From assembly GCA_934162615.1 (NCBI GenBank), contig CAKPJK010000002.1, positions 1 to 64,000 on the forward strand: DNA of 64,000 nt, read 5' to 3'. Under the pieces are notes generated by a model. That model was given only the letters and a program-made list of their open reading frames with translations. It made no database searches and had not been told where the DNA came from. Position 1 is the stretch's first letter. Each line of letters starts with the position of its first letter. Shown piece by piece: positions 8,321 to 17,339 of this stretch. The translations under genes and the position numbers were made by a program. This DNA comes from an uncultured Clostridia bacterium. GTDB lineage: Bacteria > Bacillota > Clostridia > TANB77 > CAG-508.

Positions 8321-9481
8321 ATGGCAATAAGATTTGTTTTAAACGAAACATCATATTTTGGAAACAATGCAAGAGAGGTACTAGCAGAAGAAATTAAGAA
8401 AGGAAAATTCAAAAAAGTATTTTTGGTTACAGATAAACCATTAGTAGATGCAGGAGTTACTGAAAAAGTTGAAAAAGTGTTAACAGATGCAGGAATTGAA
8501 TACTCACTATATGACGAAATCAAACCAAACCCAACAATTAAAAATGTAACAGACGGAGTTGCTGCATGTAAAAAATCAGGAGCAGATGTAATAGTTGCAG
8601 TTGGTGGTGGTTCAAGCATGGACACTGCAAAAGGAATTTCAATTGTAATGACAAACCCAGACAGAGCAGATATCAAATCTCTAAATGGATTATCAAATAC
8701 AGTTAATAAAGGAATGCCAATGATAGCATTACCAACAACAGCAGGAACAGCATCAGAAGTTACAATAAACTATGTTATAACAGATGAAGAAAGAAAAATA
8801 AAAATGGTATGTGTAGACCCTAATGACATTCCAATTGTAGCAATAGTTGATTCAGAATTAATGGCATCAATGCCAAAATCACTTGCTGCAGCAACAGGAA
8901 TGGATGCCTTAACACATGCGGTAGAAGGATATATCACAAAGGCACATAACGAAATGTCAGATATGTTCCATATGAAGGCTATCAAATTAATATTCAAATA
9001 TTTACCAGCAGCCGTAAATGAAAAAGACCCTAAAGCTGTTGAAATGATGGGAATGGCTCAATATATTGCAGGTATGGGATTTAGTAATGTAGGACTTGGA
9101 ATAGTTCACTCAATGGCACATCAATTAGGGGCTGTATATGATACACCACATGGAATTGCAAATGCTATGCTTTTACCAACAGTTATGAGATTTAATGGAG
9201 AAAGTCCAGAAACAGCACAAAGATTTAGAGAAATCTTATGCGAAATTGGTAGACCAGATGCTGCACACTTAAATGACCAAGATGTTATTAATACATTTGT
9301 ATGGATGATTAGTGAACTTTCTAAAGCAGTTGGTATTACTCAAACTATTAAAGATTATGGTGCAAAAGAAGAAGATTTTGAAATGCTTGCAGATAAAGCT
9401 ATGGAAGATCCTTGTAAACCAGGTAATCCAAGAGAAGTAAGCAAAGAAGATTTTATTGAATTATATAGAAGAGCAATGTAA
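8321..9481 (+). CDS. fucO: Iron-containing alcohol dehydrogenase, FucO-like
   Basis: A group III (Fe-activated) NAD(P)-dependent alcohol dehydrogenase of 386 residues. It follows E. coli lactaldehyde reductase FucO closely along its length: FVLNETSYFG at the start, VGGGSSMDTAKG near residue 96, PTTAGTASEVTINYVITDEE near residue 138, VCVDPNDIP, and TGMDALTHAVEGY near residue 194. The metal ligands are visible as Asp and His in DALTH, His in VHSMAH and His in TPHGIANA. The substrate may be lactaldehyde or another short aldehyde; the fuc pathway is not in the window, so the symbol marks similarity only. The gene is monocistronic with its own promoter and terminator. Confidence 0.88.
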   Translation: MAIRFVLNETSYFGNNAREVLAEEIKKGKFKKVFLVTDKPLVDAGVTEKVEKVLTDAGIEYSLYDEIKPNPTIKNVTDGVAACKKSGADVIVAVGGGSSMDTAKGISIVMTNPDRADIKSLNGLSNTVNKGMPMIALPTTAGTASEVTINYVITDEERKIKMVCVDPNDIPIVAIVDSELMASMPKSLAAATGMDALTHAVEGYITKAHNEMSDMFHMKAIKLIFKYLPAAVNEKDPKAVEMMGMAQYIAGMGFSNVGLGIVHSMAHQLGAVYDTPHGIANAMLLPTVMRFNGESPETAQRFREILCEIGRPDAAHLNDQDVINTFVWMISELSKAVGITQTIKDYGAKEEDFEMLADKAMEDPCKPGNPREVSKEDFIELYRRAM

Positions 9482-9493
9482 GATGATGATTTG

Positions 9494-9534
9494 ACTCATA
9501 CTACTAATGTTTTGGTGGTATGAGTTTTTATTTT
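9494..9534 (+). terminator. Terminator after the alcohol dehydrogenase gene
   Basis: ACTCATACTACTAA pairs with TTGGTGGTATGAGT around a short loop and is followed by TTTTATTTT. The loop-proximal sequence ACTAATGTTTTGGTGGTA recurs in the next terminator at 9891-9930, evidence that the intergenic units were duplicated. Confidence 0.8.
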
Positions 9535-9537
9535 ATG

Positions 9538-9566
9538 TTGACTTATGCACGAAAAAAGTATATAAT
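9538..9566 (+). promoter_or_regulatory. Promoter of small gene 1
   Basis: TTGACT at 9538-9543 and TATAAT at 9561-9566 have 17-base spacing, so this is a strong sigma-A type promoter. It lies directly downstream of the preceding terminator. Confidence 0.85.
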
Positions 9567-9610
9567 ATGAATAGTTACTAGTAGTAAAGCATCAGAAAAG
9601 GAGCATGTAT

Positions 9611-9877
9611 ATGGAGAAGACATATAGACTCGTAATTAATCAACAGGAAGTTATGATTTCTTTGAATAAACAAGATAACGCAGATGTAATAAGGTTACCA
9701 ATAACTTATTTCCAAAATGAAAAGTATGTGAGTCAGAATGCATTTTTCCAGGAAATAAGGGAAAAAATTAGACATAAATTTGGAACGAAACCTTCAAACG
9801 TTAAACTTGATTTCAATGTTCAAGACTATGAAAAAATAGAGAGGATGATTAAAGAAAATCAGAGATCAAAAGACTAA
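9611..9877 (+). CDS. Small protein of the 9.6-10.7 kb array (copy 1)
   Basis: A soluble protein of 88 residues that I do not recognise. The start chosen is the ATG at 9611, because the AAGGAG box (about 9598-9603) is seven bases before it; the ATG at 9605 would be too close. It has an N-terminal beta-rich half and a helix around QEIREKIRHKFG (about residue 47), then a segment of pattern [Val]-Lys-Leu-Asp-Phe. The same pattern appears in the next gene product (EIRERTEKFFT...INLEID), so the two are probably distant paralogs. The gene has its own promoter and terminator. Confidence 0.75.
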   Translation: MEKTYRLVINQQEVMISLNKQDNADVIRLPITYFQNEKYVSQNAFFQEIREKIRHKFGTKPSNVKLDFNVQDYEKIERMIKENQRSKD

Positions 9878-9890
9878 TTGCATTGCTCAT

Positions 9891-9937
9891 CTCTTATCAC
9901 TAATATTTTTGGTGGTAAGAGAAATTTTTTTGATATT
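9891..9937 (+). terminator. Terminator of small gene 1
   Basis: CTCTTATCAC pairs with GTGGTAAGAG across the loop TAATATTTTTG and is followed by a run of T (9925-9931). It is similar in sequence to the terminator at 9494-9534. Confidence 0.8.
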
Positions 9938-9947
9938 GCATATTATG

Positions 9948-9976
9948 TTGACTTCTTGCTTAAAAAAGCTTATAAT
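9948..9976 (+). promoter_or_regulatory. Promoter of small gene 2
   Basis: TTGACT at 9948-9953 and TATAAT at 9971-9976 have 17-base spacing. The flanking bases (TTATGTTGACTT before, AAAAAAGnnTATAATAT around the -10) match the promoter at 9538-9566, indicating duplication. Confidence 0.85.
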
Positions 9977-10018
9977 ATATTTAGTAGCGATAAAATTTGC
10001 ACATAAAAGGAGAACAAC

Positions 10019-10285
10019 ATGAGATTTAAATTAATTTCAACAGGAAATGGCAGTTTTTCAGTTGTTTTAGCGGATGTAAGAAGTGCTAAGCAGCTTAACA
10101 TCACAGAGCTGGAATTGGAGGATCCGGCATTAATTTCAAGAGAATCTGTGATTTCTGAAATAAGAGAAAGAACAGAAAAATTTTTCACTTGTGAAGAATC
10201 GATAAACCTTGAGATTGATGAAAAAACTGAAAAAGAAATTTCAAAAACATTTTTACATAACAAATTTGTTTTTGAATCTGAGTAA
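10019..10285 (+). CDS. Small protein of the array (copy 2)
   Basis: An 88-residue soluble protein of unknown function. It shares with the preceding product a beta-rich N-terminus (RFKLIST against YRLVINQ), a central helix beginning with Glu-Ile-Arg-Glu-[Lys/Arg], and a following [Val/Ile]-x-Leu-[Asp/Glu]-[Phe/Ile] strand, so I infer paralogy. AAAAGGAG precedes the ATG by six bases. The gene is monocistronic, between its own promoter and terminator. Confidence 0.75.
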   Translation: MRFKLISTGNGSFSVVLADVRSAKQLNITELELEDPALISRESVISEIRERTEKFFTCEESINLEIDEKTEKEISKTFLHNKFVFESE

Positions 10286-10294
10286 AAATCTCCA

Positions 10295-10332
10295 CCCTTA
10301 CCATTAGAAATTAGATGGTAAGGGCTTTATTT
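10295..10332 (+). terminator. Terminator of small gene 2
   Basis: CCCTTACCAT at 10295-10304 pairs perfectly with ATGGTAAGGG at 10315-10324 around a ten-base loop, followed by CTTTATTTG. Confidence 0.75.
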
Positions 10333-10363
10333 GTTAGTGAGTTCATAGATTGGATTATTTGAC

Positions 10364-10392
10364 TTTACATGAGATTCAAATTGATGTATAAT
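10364..10392 (+). promoter_or_regulatory. Promoter of small gene 3
   Basis: TTTACA at 10364-10369 and TATAAT at 10387-10392 are separated by 17 bases. An overlapping TTGACT at 10359 would be too far (22 bases) from the -10. Confidence 0.7.
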
Positions 10393-10433
10393 ATTGAATG
10401 TTGAAATTTAGTAGTTACTTTTAAGGAGGAATT

Positions 10434-10682
10434 ATGACATCTAAGCAAAAAAAACAAAAAAATAATTTTGATATCATATCGCAATTTATGAACAGCGATA
10501 TGAAAGAAAAGAAATTAGAAAAAACAATTCACGAAATATTTGTCTTAGATAGACAAATATATGAAAGGGACCTTAATATTGGACTCTTTTATGAGAACGG
10601 AAAGAAGTTTAATAGAACTATGCAAACGGATTATGCAAAATATGGCAATAAGCCAATTCCAATATTGCTAATAAAAAAGTAA
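10434..10682 (+). CDS. Small basic protein, unknown function (third gene of the array)
   Basis: An 82-residue protein with a lysine-rich N-terminus and many charged residues, ending in PIPILLIKK. I do not recognise it, and it does not clearly resemble the two preceding array proteins, although its gene has the same arrangement of promoter, AAGGAGG box, short gene and terminator. It has no membrane segment. Confidence 0.65.
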   Translation: MTSKQKKQKNNFDIISQFMNSDMKEKKLEKTIHEIFVLDRQIYERDLNIGLFYENGKKFNRTMQTDYAKYGNKPIPILLIKK

Positions 10683-10686
10683 CAAA

Positions 10687-10716
10687 AAAGGAACATCAAT
10701 TGGTGTTCCTTTTATA
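10687..10716. terminator. Terminator between small gene 3 and uvrB
   Basis: AAAGGAACATCAATTGGTGTTCCTTTT is a perfect hairpin with T runs downstream. It could act on the plus-strand transcript and perhaps on the uvrB transcript from the other side. Confidence 0.75.
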
Positions 10717-10797
10717 TATATTGAATATGATAAAAAGTAGAGTTAAGACTGAAAATTGAAAATTTCCAGATTTATTCTTGACAAAACAATGTTAAAA

Positions 10798-12753
10798 TTA
10801 TAACAATTTTTCCAATTCTTTAATTTTATCTCTAATCTCAGCAGCCTTTTCAAATTCCATAGAAGCAGCATATTTAAGCATTTCATCAGTCAATTCAGCA
10901 ATAGTATTCTTAATATCATCAGCATTTTCCATTTTAAATTCAACACCAATATCTTCTTGTTTAGTAATACTAATATTATCTCTAATAGATTTTTTAATTG
11001 TTTTTGGAGTAATGCCATGCTCAATATTATATTGTTCTTGAATATGACGTCTTCTGTTAGTTTCGGAAATTGCTTTTTCCATAGAATCAGTAAGTTCATC
11101 AGCATACATAATAACAGTACCATCGGTGTTTCTAGCAGCACGTCCAATAGTTTGAATCAAAGAACGCTCTGAACGCAAGAAACCTTCTTTATCGGCATCT
11201 AAAATAGCAACTAAAGAAACTTCTGGTATATCTAAACCTTCTCTTAAAAGATTTATACCAACTAAAACATCAAATTCACCTAAACGTAGATTTCTTATAA
11301 TTTCCATTCTTTCAAGTGCTTTAATATCTGAATGCATATAATTAACTTTAATATCCAAACTTTGTAAATATGAAGTTAAATCTTCAGCCATTTTTTTAGT
11401 TAGGGTAGTAACCAAAACTCTTTCATGTTTTTCAACTCTAATACGAATTTGCTCAATTAAATCATCAATTTGATTTGTAACAGGTTTAACTTCAATTTTA
11501 GGGTCCAAAAGACCAGTAGGTCTAATAATCTGCTCAACAACATTATCTTTGCTATGTTCTTTTTCATAATCGGCAGGTGTAGCACTAACGAAAACGACTT
11601 GATTAATTCGTTCTTCAAACTCTTCAAATTTTAAAGGTCTGTTGTCATATGCAGATGGAAGTCTAAAACCATAATTAACCAAAGAATCTTTACGAGCATG
11701 GTCGCCATTGTACATTGCTCTAACTTGAGGTATTGTAGCATGTGATTCGTCAATAAGTAGTAAAAAATCTTTAGGAAAATAATCTAGTAATGTGTATGGT
11801 GGACTGCCTGCAGGTCTACCACTTAAATGTCTTGAATAGTTTTCTATACCTTGACAAAAGCCAGTTTCTTTCATCATTTCTATATCAAAATTAGTACGTT
11901 CTTCAATTCTTTGTGCTTCAATTAATTTATTATTATCCTTAAAATATTTTATTCTTTCTTGAAGTTCTTTTTCAATGTTTTCAATTGCTCTGTCCAATTT
12001 ATCTTTTTTTGTTACATATTGTGAGGCAGGAGGGATTAAGATATGTTTTCTTTCTCCAATTGCCTTTCCTGTAAGTGGATTGATTTCAGAGATTTTTTCA
12101 ATTTCGTCACCCCAGAATTCGACTCTTACTGCACTTTCACTTTGAGAAGATGGATAAATTTCTACAATATCACCTTTTGCTCTAAAAGTACTTCTTTTAA
12201 ACTCTAATTCATTTCTTGAATATTGCATTTCTACCAATTTTCTTAAAACATCATCTCTTGATTTGTTCATTCCTTCACGCAAAGAAAGCATCATTTCTTG
12301 GTAATCTTCTGGGTCACCTAAACCATATATACATGACACTGATGCAACAATTATTACATCTTTTGTCTCAAATAAAGAAAGTGTAGCGGAATGCCTTAAT
12401 TTGTCGATTTCATCATTTATAGATGCATCTTTTTCTATATATGTGTCAGATGATGGAATGTAACTTTCTGGCTGATAGTAATCATAATATGATACAAAGT
12501 ATTCAACATTATTTTCTGGAAAAAATTCTTTAAATTCAGAATAAAGTTGACCTGCTAGAGTTTTGTTATGGGCTAAAACTAGAGTAGGTTTTTGTACTTT
12601 ATTTATTATATTTGCCATTGTAAAAGTTTTTCCAGAACCTGTTACACCAAGTAATGTTTGATATTTTTTTCCTTCTTTTATACCATTAGATAAATATTCT
12701 ATTGCTTGCGGTTGGTCACCTGTTGGTTTGTAATCTGAGCGTAGATTAAACAT
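10798..12753 (-). CDS. uvrB: Excinuclease ABC subunit B
   Basis: UvrB is the DNA-damage verification helicase of nucleotide excision repair and acts with UvrA and UvrC. The 651 residues match the family. Visible features are the Walker A motif [10 protein letters not shown] near residue 38, the beta-hairpin region [21 protein letters not shown] near residue 90, the DESHAT box near residue 338, helicase motifs through QTIGRAARN near residue 538, and the C-terminal UVR domain [14 protein letters not shown]. The start ATG follows GGGGG on the minus strand. The gene stands alone. A promoter is present, but no LexA-like box was noticed there. Confidence 0.97.
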   Translation of the reverse strand: MFNLRSDYKPTGDQPQAIEYLSNGIKEGKKYQTLLGVTGSGKTFTMANIINKVQKPTLVLAHNKTLAGQLYSEFKEFFPENNVEYFVSYYDYYQPESYIPSSDTYIEKDASINDEIDKLRHSATLSLFETKDVIIVASVSCIYGLGDPEDYQEMMLSLREGMNKSRDDVLRKLVEMQYSRNELEFKRSTFRAKGDIVEIYPSSQSESAVRVEFWGDEIEKISEINPLTGKAIGERKHILIPPASQYVTKKDKLDRAIENIEKELQERIKYFKDNNKLIEAQRIEERTNFDIEMMKETGFCQGIENYSRHLSGRPAGSPPYTLLDYFPKDFLLLIDESHATIPQVRAMYNGDHARKDSLVNYGFRLPSAYDNRPLKFEEFEERINQVVFVSATPADYEKEHSKDNVVEQIIRPTGLLDPKIEVKPVTNQIDDLIEQIRIRVEKHERVLVTTLTKKMAEDLTSYLQSLDIKVNYMHSDIKALERMEIIRNLRLGEFDVLVGINLLREGLDIPEVSLVAILDADKEGFLRSERSLIQTIGRAARNTDGTVIMYADELTDSMEKAISETNRRRHIQEQYNIEHGITPKTIKKSIRDNISITKQEDIGVEFKMENADDIKNTIAELTDEMLKYAASMEFEKAAEIRDKIKELEKLL

Positions 12754-12793
12754 TTTAAAACCCCCAATTTAATAACTATTTTTCATACTTTAA

Positions 12794-12822
12794 AGTATAT
12801 CATATAAAATAAATGTTTGCAA
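12794..12822 (-). promoter_or_regulatory. uvrB promoter
   Basis: On the minus strand, TTGCAA (complement of 12817-12822) is followed after 17 bases by TATACT (complement of 12794-12799). Confidence 0.6.
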
Positions 12823-12842
12823 TAAAATTTTACATTTTAGTA

Positions 12843-12871
12843 TTGCCAAAAATAAGAAATTATGATATAGT
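12843..12871 (+). promoter_or_regulatory. Promoter of the membrane protein gene at 12952
   Basis: TTGCCA at 12843-12848 and TATAGT at 12866-12871 are 17 bases apart. The promoter is divergent from that of uvrB. Confidence 0.55.
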
Positions 12872-12899
12872 CAAAACATCAAAAGAGAAGGGGATAAAG

Positions 12900-12947
12900 T
12901 TGAAGAATTTTCAATTTAGTTTATGCCTTGGGAAAGGAATGAAGTAA
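12900..12947 (+). CDS. Possible 15-codon leader peptide
   Basis: A TTG codon preceded by GAGAAGGGG with good spacing opens a 15-codon frame that stops four bases before the next gene's ATG at 12952. It could be a translated leader that couples to the downstream gene, whose own ribosome binding site is poor. It may equally be chance. Confidence 0.25.
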   Translation: MKNFQFSLCLGKGMK

Positions 12948-12951
12948 AAGA

Positions 12952-14265
12952 ATGGAACAAGAACCAATTAAAACAGAAAAGAAAAAAGCAAAAGGCAGTT
13001 ATATAACTGGAATAATAGGTGCCGTAATTGGAGGTATTATCGCTACAATACCATGGATATTAGTATATGTATATGGCCAAATGATGTTTTCAATATTGGC
13101 TGCACTAATAGCATTTGGTGAATATTATGGTTACAAAATAGCAAGAGGAAAAGTAAATAAAAAATTACCTGTAATATTAATGGTAATGGCATTGGTAATA
13201 GTATCAATAACGACTTTAGTTGTAATACCAGGATTATTAATACACAATGAAGGAATTGCAGTAACAACAGAAAATATACAAAGATTATATCAAAATAGTG
13301 AATTTTCAACTGCAATAGTTAAAGACTTTGTAATATCATTTATATTTACAATTTTAGGTGCTAGTATTGTTACATCAAATGTAAAAAGGAAATTATCAAA
13401 TAATGAAGAAGATGGAAAAGATAGTTCAAAAAATACAACACAAATAAATGAAATTCAAAAAGCAACAATTGAATTGTTAAAACCTATATTTACAAAATAT
13501 GAAGCAACAACACAAGAAAAAGCAATGTTAAAAGATGAAGTAATTGCAGAGATAGAAGATAAAAGAAAAGCAAAATATTCATTTAGTTACTTAAAACAAT
13601 TAGGAATAATTAAAAAATATAAAGGAAAATTTTATTATGTAGAAGATGCAGAAAATAACACAATAGGTAGTACAAAAATATCAAAATGGCAAATTTTAAG
13701 TTTTACAATTTTAGTTGCAATTTTTATGCTATTTTTTACATTATCAATAATTACAAATAAAAAAGCAGAAAATGCAGTATACCAAGATTCAAATGTACAA
13801 TTTGAAATGCAAAAAGACTGGACAAAAGGTCAATCAGAATATACAACAGAATGGAATTTTTATAAATACATAAGTAATGTGCCTGTTTTAAATGAATCAA
13901 ACGAAATTACTGAAGGAGATTACGCATCATATCCAGCAGGAATAAATGTTTATTATGATCCATCAGAACAAGAAACAATATCAAATATTGATGATGTAAA
14001 AACAAATTTGGAAGCAGGATTAGAAAACTCAACAGACAAACCTGAAACACAAGAAATGACGATAGAAAAAACAAAAAATAATTATGATGTATTAAAAGTT
14101 AAAATGGTTTACAACACAGAACCAAAACAGGTAACATATTATTATTATATTTTAAATGGAAAAAAATTATCTTGTATAACAGCATATAGTTTTAATTTAG
14201 ATGAAGCAGATGCACTAGAGGCAGAAGCAAGTAACGTAGCAAATTCATTTAAATGGTTACAATAA
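12952..14265 (+). CDS. Multi-pass membrane protein with extracytoplasmic C-terminal domain
   Basis: A 437-residue protein of unknown function. It has about four membrane helices in the first 145 residues and a cytoplasmic part (about residues 150-240) with a helical region that looks like a small winged-helix-like module (KATIELLKPIF to FYYVEDAE). A fifth helix follows (about 245-268), then an extracellular domain of about 165 residues with aromatic-rich strands. I do not recognise the family. The gene has a promoter upstream and lies just before the spoIIIA operon, but about 120 bases separate them, so cotranscription is not required. Confidence 0.7.
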   Translation: MEQEPIKTEKKKAKGSYITGIIGAVIGGIIATIPWILVYVYGQMMFSILAALIAFGEYYGYKIARGKVNKKLPVILMVMALVIVSITTLVVIPGLLIHNEGIAVTTENIQRLYQNSEFSTAIVKDFVISFIFTILGASIVTSNVKRKLSNNEEDGKDSSKNTTQINEIQKATIELLKPIFTKYEATTQEKAMLKDEVIAEIEDKRKAKYSFSYLKQLGIIKKYKGKFYYVEDAENNTIGSTKISKWQILSFTILVAIFMLFFTLSIITNKKAENAVYQDSNVQFEMQKDWTKGQSEYTTEWNFYKYISNVPVLNESNEITEGDYASYPAGINVYYDPSEQETISNIDDVKTNLEAGLENSTDKPETQEMTIEKTKNNYDVLKVKMVYNTEPKQVTYYYYILNGKKLSCITAYSFNLDEADALEAEASNVANSFKWLQ

Positions 14266-14384
14266 TTTTTGTGTATATGGATTCCATATGGGATTGTTAA
14301 TAAATTTTTAAAGATATATAAATAGAGTTCTAAAATTAAATAAAGAGCATATAATATTAAAAAATAAATGCAAGGAGAATTAAA

Positions 14385-14895
14385 ATGCAGTTTATTAAAT
14401 ATTGTATGCTTTTTTTTGTGTTTTTAATTGCTACATTGATTGGTAAAAATATATCTCAAAAATATAAGTTTAGATTGGACGAGTTGGAAGAATTAAAAAA
14501 TGCATTAAACATATTCAAATCTAAAATAAAATTTACATATGAGCCAATTCCAGAAATATTTGTAGGAATTGCGAATAATTCAAATAAAAATATTTCTAAT
14601 TTGTTTAATATGGCAGTTGATAAAATGAAAACTGAATCTGCCGGAGTAGCATGGGAAAGAGCAGTTGATGAGTTTCAAAGTAATTTAAATGAAGAAGACA
14701 GACAGGCTTTGAAAACGTTATCAAAACTACTCCGGAGCAACAGATATACAGGGACAAATTAGCCAGATTGAGGTCACAGAAACTTTTTTGGATGAGCAAA
14801 TTAGACAAGCACAAGAAGAAAAAAATAGAAATGAAAAATTGTATAAAAAACTTGGAATGAGTATAGGAATGGCTATTGTTATTATTTTAGCTTAG
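14385..14895 (+). CDS. spoIIIAB: Stage III sporulation protein AB (+1 frameshift at CGG)
   Basis: SpoIIIAB is a component of the SpoIIIA-SpoIIQ channel that connects mother cell and forespore. The frame runs from the ATG at 14385 (N-terminal helix, then KYKFRLDELEELKNAL) to an in-frame CGG at 14733-14735 and would stop at 14758-14760. Skipping the C at 14733 continues as GATDIQGQISQIEVTETFL and the C-terminal membrane helix, ending at 14895. The joined product of 169 residues matches the normal SpoIIIAB length of about 170, and the glycine at the junction fits the family's Leu-Gly-x-[Thr/Ser]-Asp pattern. There is no other lesion. It may be a sequencing error or pseudogene, but five other genes in the window share the same event. 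Confidence 0.9.
14733..14736 (+). other. In-frame CGG, +1 shift site 1 (spoIIIAB)
   Basis: The zero-frame reading is CTA CTC CGG AGC. The conserved sequence continues as GGA GCA when the C at 14733 is skipped. Confidence 0.85.
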
Positions 14896-14933
14896 ATTAT
14901 AATTTTGATTTTATTTTAAGGGGGAAAATATTT

Positions 14934-15128
14934 ATGAGTATAGAATTATTGTTTAAAATAGCGGCAATTGGAATATTGGTTGCAGTTTTGTATCAAGTTT
15001 TAGTTCGTGCAGGTAGAGAGGACCAGGCAATGATGACTACACTTGCAGGTCTTGTCATTGTTCTTACAATGGTTATTAAAGAAATAAGTGGGTTATTTGA
15101 TACAGTACGTACATTATTTAATTTATAA
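14934..15128 (+). CDS. spoIIIAC: Stage III sporulation protein AC
   Basis: A 64-residue membrane protein with two predicted helices and the family's central GREDQA segment (about residues 27-32). It is a small subunit of the SpoIIIA channel in the outer forespore membrane. The start is the ATG at 14934 after a GGGGG box. Its position between AB and AD in the conserved operon order makes the call secure. Confidence 0.95.
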   Translation: MSIELLFKIAAIGILVAVLYQVLVRAGREDQAMMTTLAGLVIVLTMVIKEISGLFDTVRTLFNL

Positions 15129-15189
15129 AAATTTGTGATATAGAGTTAATCTTTAATCGTAAAAATTTATAAATAAGGACGGAAAAATA

Positions 15190-15576
15190 ATGGAAATAAT
15201 TAAAATAATTGGAATTGCTTTAATTGCACTGATAATTATAATAATGCTAAAACAGTACAGACCAGAATATGCAATATTTATAAGCATTTTAACAGGAATA
15301 TTAATTTTATTTCTTGTAATGGATAGACTAACAGGAATTATTAATTTAATTGAGACAATTGAAGATAAATTTTCTATAAATACGCAGTTTATAGCACTTT
15401 TAATAAAAATAACAGGAATTGCTTTTTTATCTGAATTTGCTGTTAGTGTTTGTAAAGATTCAGGAGAAGCAGCAATTGCAAGCAAGATAGAAATAGGGAG
15501 TAAAATAATTATTATTTCTATGTCTATTCCAATAATATCAAGTTTATTAGAAATAATATTAAAAATTTTACCATAA
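15190..15576 (+). CDS. spoIIIAD: Stage III sporulation protein AD
   Basis: A 128-residue membrane protein with four predicted helices, of normal length for SpoIIIAD. It is part of the SpoIIIA channel assembled by the mother cell. The visible family region is FLSEFAVSVCKDSGEAAIASKIE (positions about 80-102), with its conserved acidic and glycine residues. The gene lies in the canonical order between AC and AE, with a GGACGG-like ribosome binding site. Confidence 0.94.
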   Translation: MEIIKIIGIALIALIIIIMLKQYRPEYAIFISILTGILILFLVMDRLTGIINLIETIEDKFSINTQFIALLIKITGIAFLSEFAVSVCKDSGEAAIASKIEIGSKIIIISMSIPIISSLLEIILKILP

Positions 15577-15624
15577 AAGAGTGATGAACCATAAAAGTTA
15601 CATTATTGAGGAGGAATATTAAAT

Positions 15625-16836
15625 GTGAAAAAACAAAAGATAATAATTACATTCATAATATTAATATTTTTGTTGCCAATGCAATCAAAAGCATTAAATG
15701 ATACAAATACCTTAATAAATACAGAAAATGAAGAAAAAACAGAAAACACTACAAAAATAACGCAAGAAGATATAGAAAAGCAAGAAGAAACATTTGGAAT
15801 AAATTCTTTTATACAGAATTCAAAACAATATACAGGTGATTTTTTTGAAAATATAGACATTAATGAAATTTTAAATTCTGCCATAAAAGGTGAGATAGAT
15901 AATACTACAATATACAAAAAAATACTGAATTTGCTTGGAACAGAAGTACAAACAGGATTAAAAAGTCTAGCATGTATATTAGCAATAATAATAATACATA
16001 GTATTTTAAAATCAATAAGCGAAAGCTTAGAAAATGATAATATATCAAAATTAATATATTATGTTCAATACATAGCAATAATAACAGTAATTATGACAAA
16101 CTTTTCTGACATAATTAACTTAGTAAAAACAACATCAACAAACTTAGTTGGCTTTATGAATACATTAATTCCAGTATTAATATCTCTAATGCTTTATACA
16201 GGAAGTATTAGCACAACGAGTATATTAGAACCAATAATATTATTTATGATTAATTTCATAGGAAATTTAATTGAAAATGTTTTAATACCAGTAATATTAA
16301 TCATAACATCAATGAGCATAATTTCCAAAATTTCTGATAGAGTTCAGATTGATAAGATATCAAAATTTTTAAAATCGACAACCATTTGGTTTTTGGGAAT
16401 TGTACTGACGATATTTGTAGGAGTTGTTTCTTTAGAGGGAACAATGGCTAGTTCTGTTGATGGAATTACTGCAAAAACCGCAAAGGCACTTGTAAGTTCA
16501 GCAGTTCCAGTTGTTGGTAAAATTTTAGGTGATGTTGTAGATAGTGTATTAGGATGTGGCTTAATTTTAAAAAACGCAGTTGGTTTTGTTGGTGTTATAG
16601 TCATTATAGGAATATGCATTTTACCAATTTTAAAACTTACAGTATTAACGTTTTCATATAAATTAATTGCAAGTGTAAGTGAAGTTATAGCAGATGGTAA
16701 AATTGTGAAATTATTAGATGAAGTTGCAGATATTTTTAAAATTTTGTTAGCAATTTTAGTTACAATTTCATTTATGGTAATAATTGGGACAACACTATTG
16801 GTAAGAATGTCAAATGCAGGAATGATGTTTAGATAG
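15625..16836 (+). CDS. spoIIIAE: Stage III sporulation protein AE
   Basis: SpoIIIAE is the large polytopic membrane subunit of the SpoIIIA channel. The 403 residues have a signal-like N-terminus, a charged extracytoplasmic stretch (about 25-70) and about seven membrane helices. The family segment VSLEGTMASSVDGITAKTAK lies near residue 270. The start is GTG at 15625 behind GAGGAGG (15609-15614). An ATG two bases earlier reads ATG-TGA and cannot be used, though its TGA overlaps the GTG. The gene is in canonical operon order. Confidence 0.95.
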   Translation: MKKQKIIITFIILIFLLPMQSKALNDTNTLINTENEEKTENTTKITQEDIEKQEETFGINSFIQNSKQYTGDFFENIDINEILNSAIKGEIDNTTIYKKILNLLGTEVQTGLKSLACILAIIIIHSILKSISESLENDNISKLIYYVQYIAIITVIMTNFSDIINLVKTTSTNLVGFMNTLIPVLISLMLYTGSISTTSILEPIILFMINFIGNLIENVLIPVILIITSMSIISKISDRVQIDKISKFLKSTTIWFLGIVLTIFVGVVSLEGTMASSVDGITAKTAKALVSSAVPVVGKILGDVVDSVLGCGLILKNAVGFVGVIVIIGICILPILKLTVLTFSYKLIASVSEVIADGKIVKLLDEVADIFKILLAILVTISFMVIIGTTLLVRMSNAGMMFR

Positions 16837-16847
16837 AGGTGATATAG

Positions 16848-17339
16848 ATGGTTAGTTTTTTAAGTTCATGGGTAAAAAATTTGTGTTTGGCATTAATTGT
16901 TGTATCAATACTTGAAATGATACTTCCTAATAATAAGACAAAAAAATATGTCAAAATGGTTATGGGGATGTATATTTTATTTAGTATAATAGCGCCATTT
17001 GTAGAAAATAAAAACGAATTGAAATTTGATGTGGAAAATTTATATAGGCAATATAGTACAGAAACATCAGCAACAACTGAGGTAGTTGACCAGACTACAA
17101 TGGATAGTAAATTAAATGAATTATATGAAGAAAAGATTGAAAAAGATATTATGCAAAAAACTGAGGAATTAGGATATGAAATAGACAGTTGCAATGTAAA
17201 AGCACATATATCAGACCAAGATACTGGAATAGAACAAATATTTATCAGGTGCAACTTGGATGAGAACGGAATTGAAACTGTTAAAAAATTTATAATACAA
17301 GAATATGGGGTGAGTGAAAAATGTTTAAGGATAAGTTAA
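16848..17339 (+). CDS. spoIIIAF: Stage III sporulation protein AF
   Basis: A 163-residue SpoIIIA subunit with two N-terminal membrane helices (about residues 10-50) and a soluble C-terminal domain with a ferredoxin-like, ring-building pattern in this family. The start ATG follows AE by 11 bases, and the 3' end overlaps spoIIIAG by 19 bases, so AF and AG are translationally coupled. Confidence 0.93.
   Translation: MVSFLSSWVKNLCLALIVVSILEMILPNNKTKKYVKMVMGMYILFSIIAPFVENKNELKFDVENLYRQYSTETSATTEVVDQTTMDSKLNELYEEKIEKDIMQKTEELGYEIDSCNVKAHISDQDTGIEQIFIRCNLDENGIETVKKFIIQEYGVSEKCLRIS

Noticed and set aside
10359..10364. TTGACT as -35 of the third small gene
   Set aside because: It is 22 bases from the -10; the overlapping TTTACA at 10364 gives the normal 17.
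14385..14760. spoIIIAB read as a simple 125-residue protein or a pseudogene
   Set aside because: The missing C-terminal third follows immediately in the +1 frame without any other damage, and five other genes show the same extra C at an in-frame CGG.
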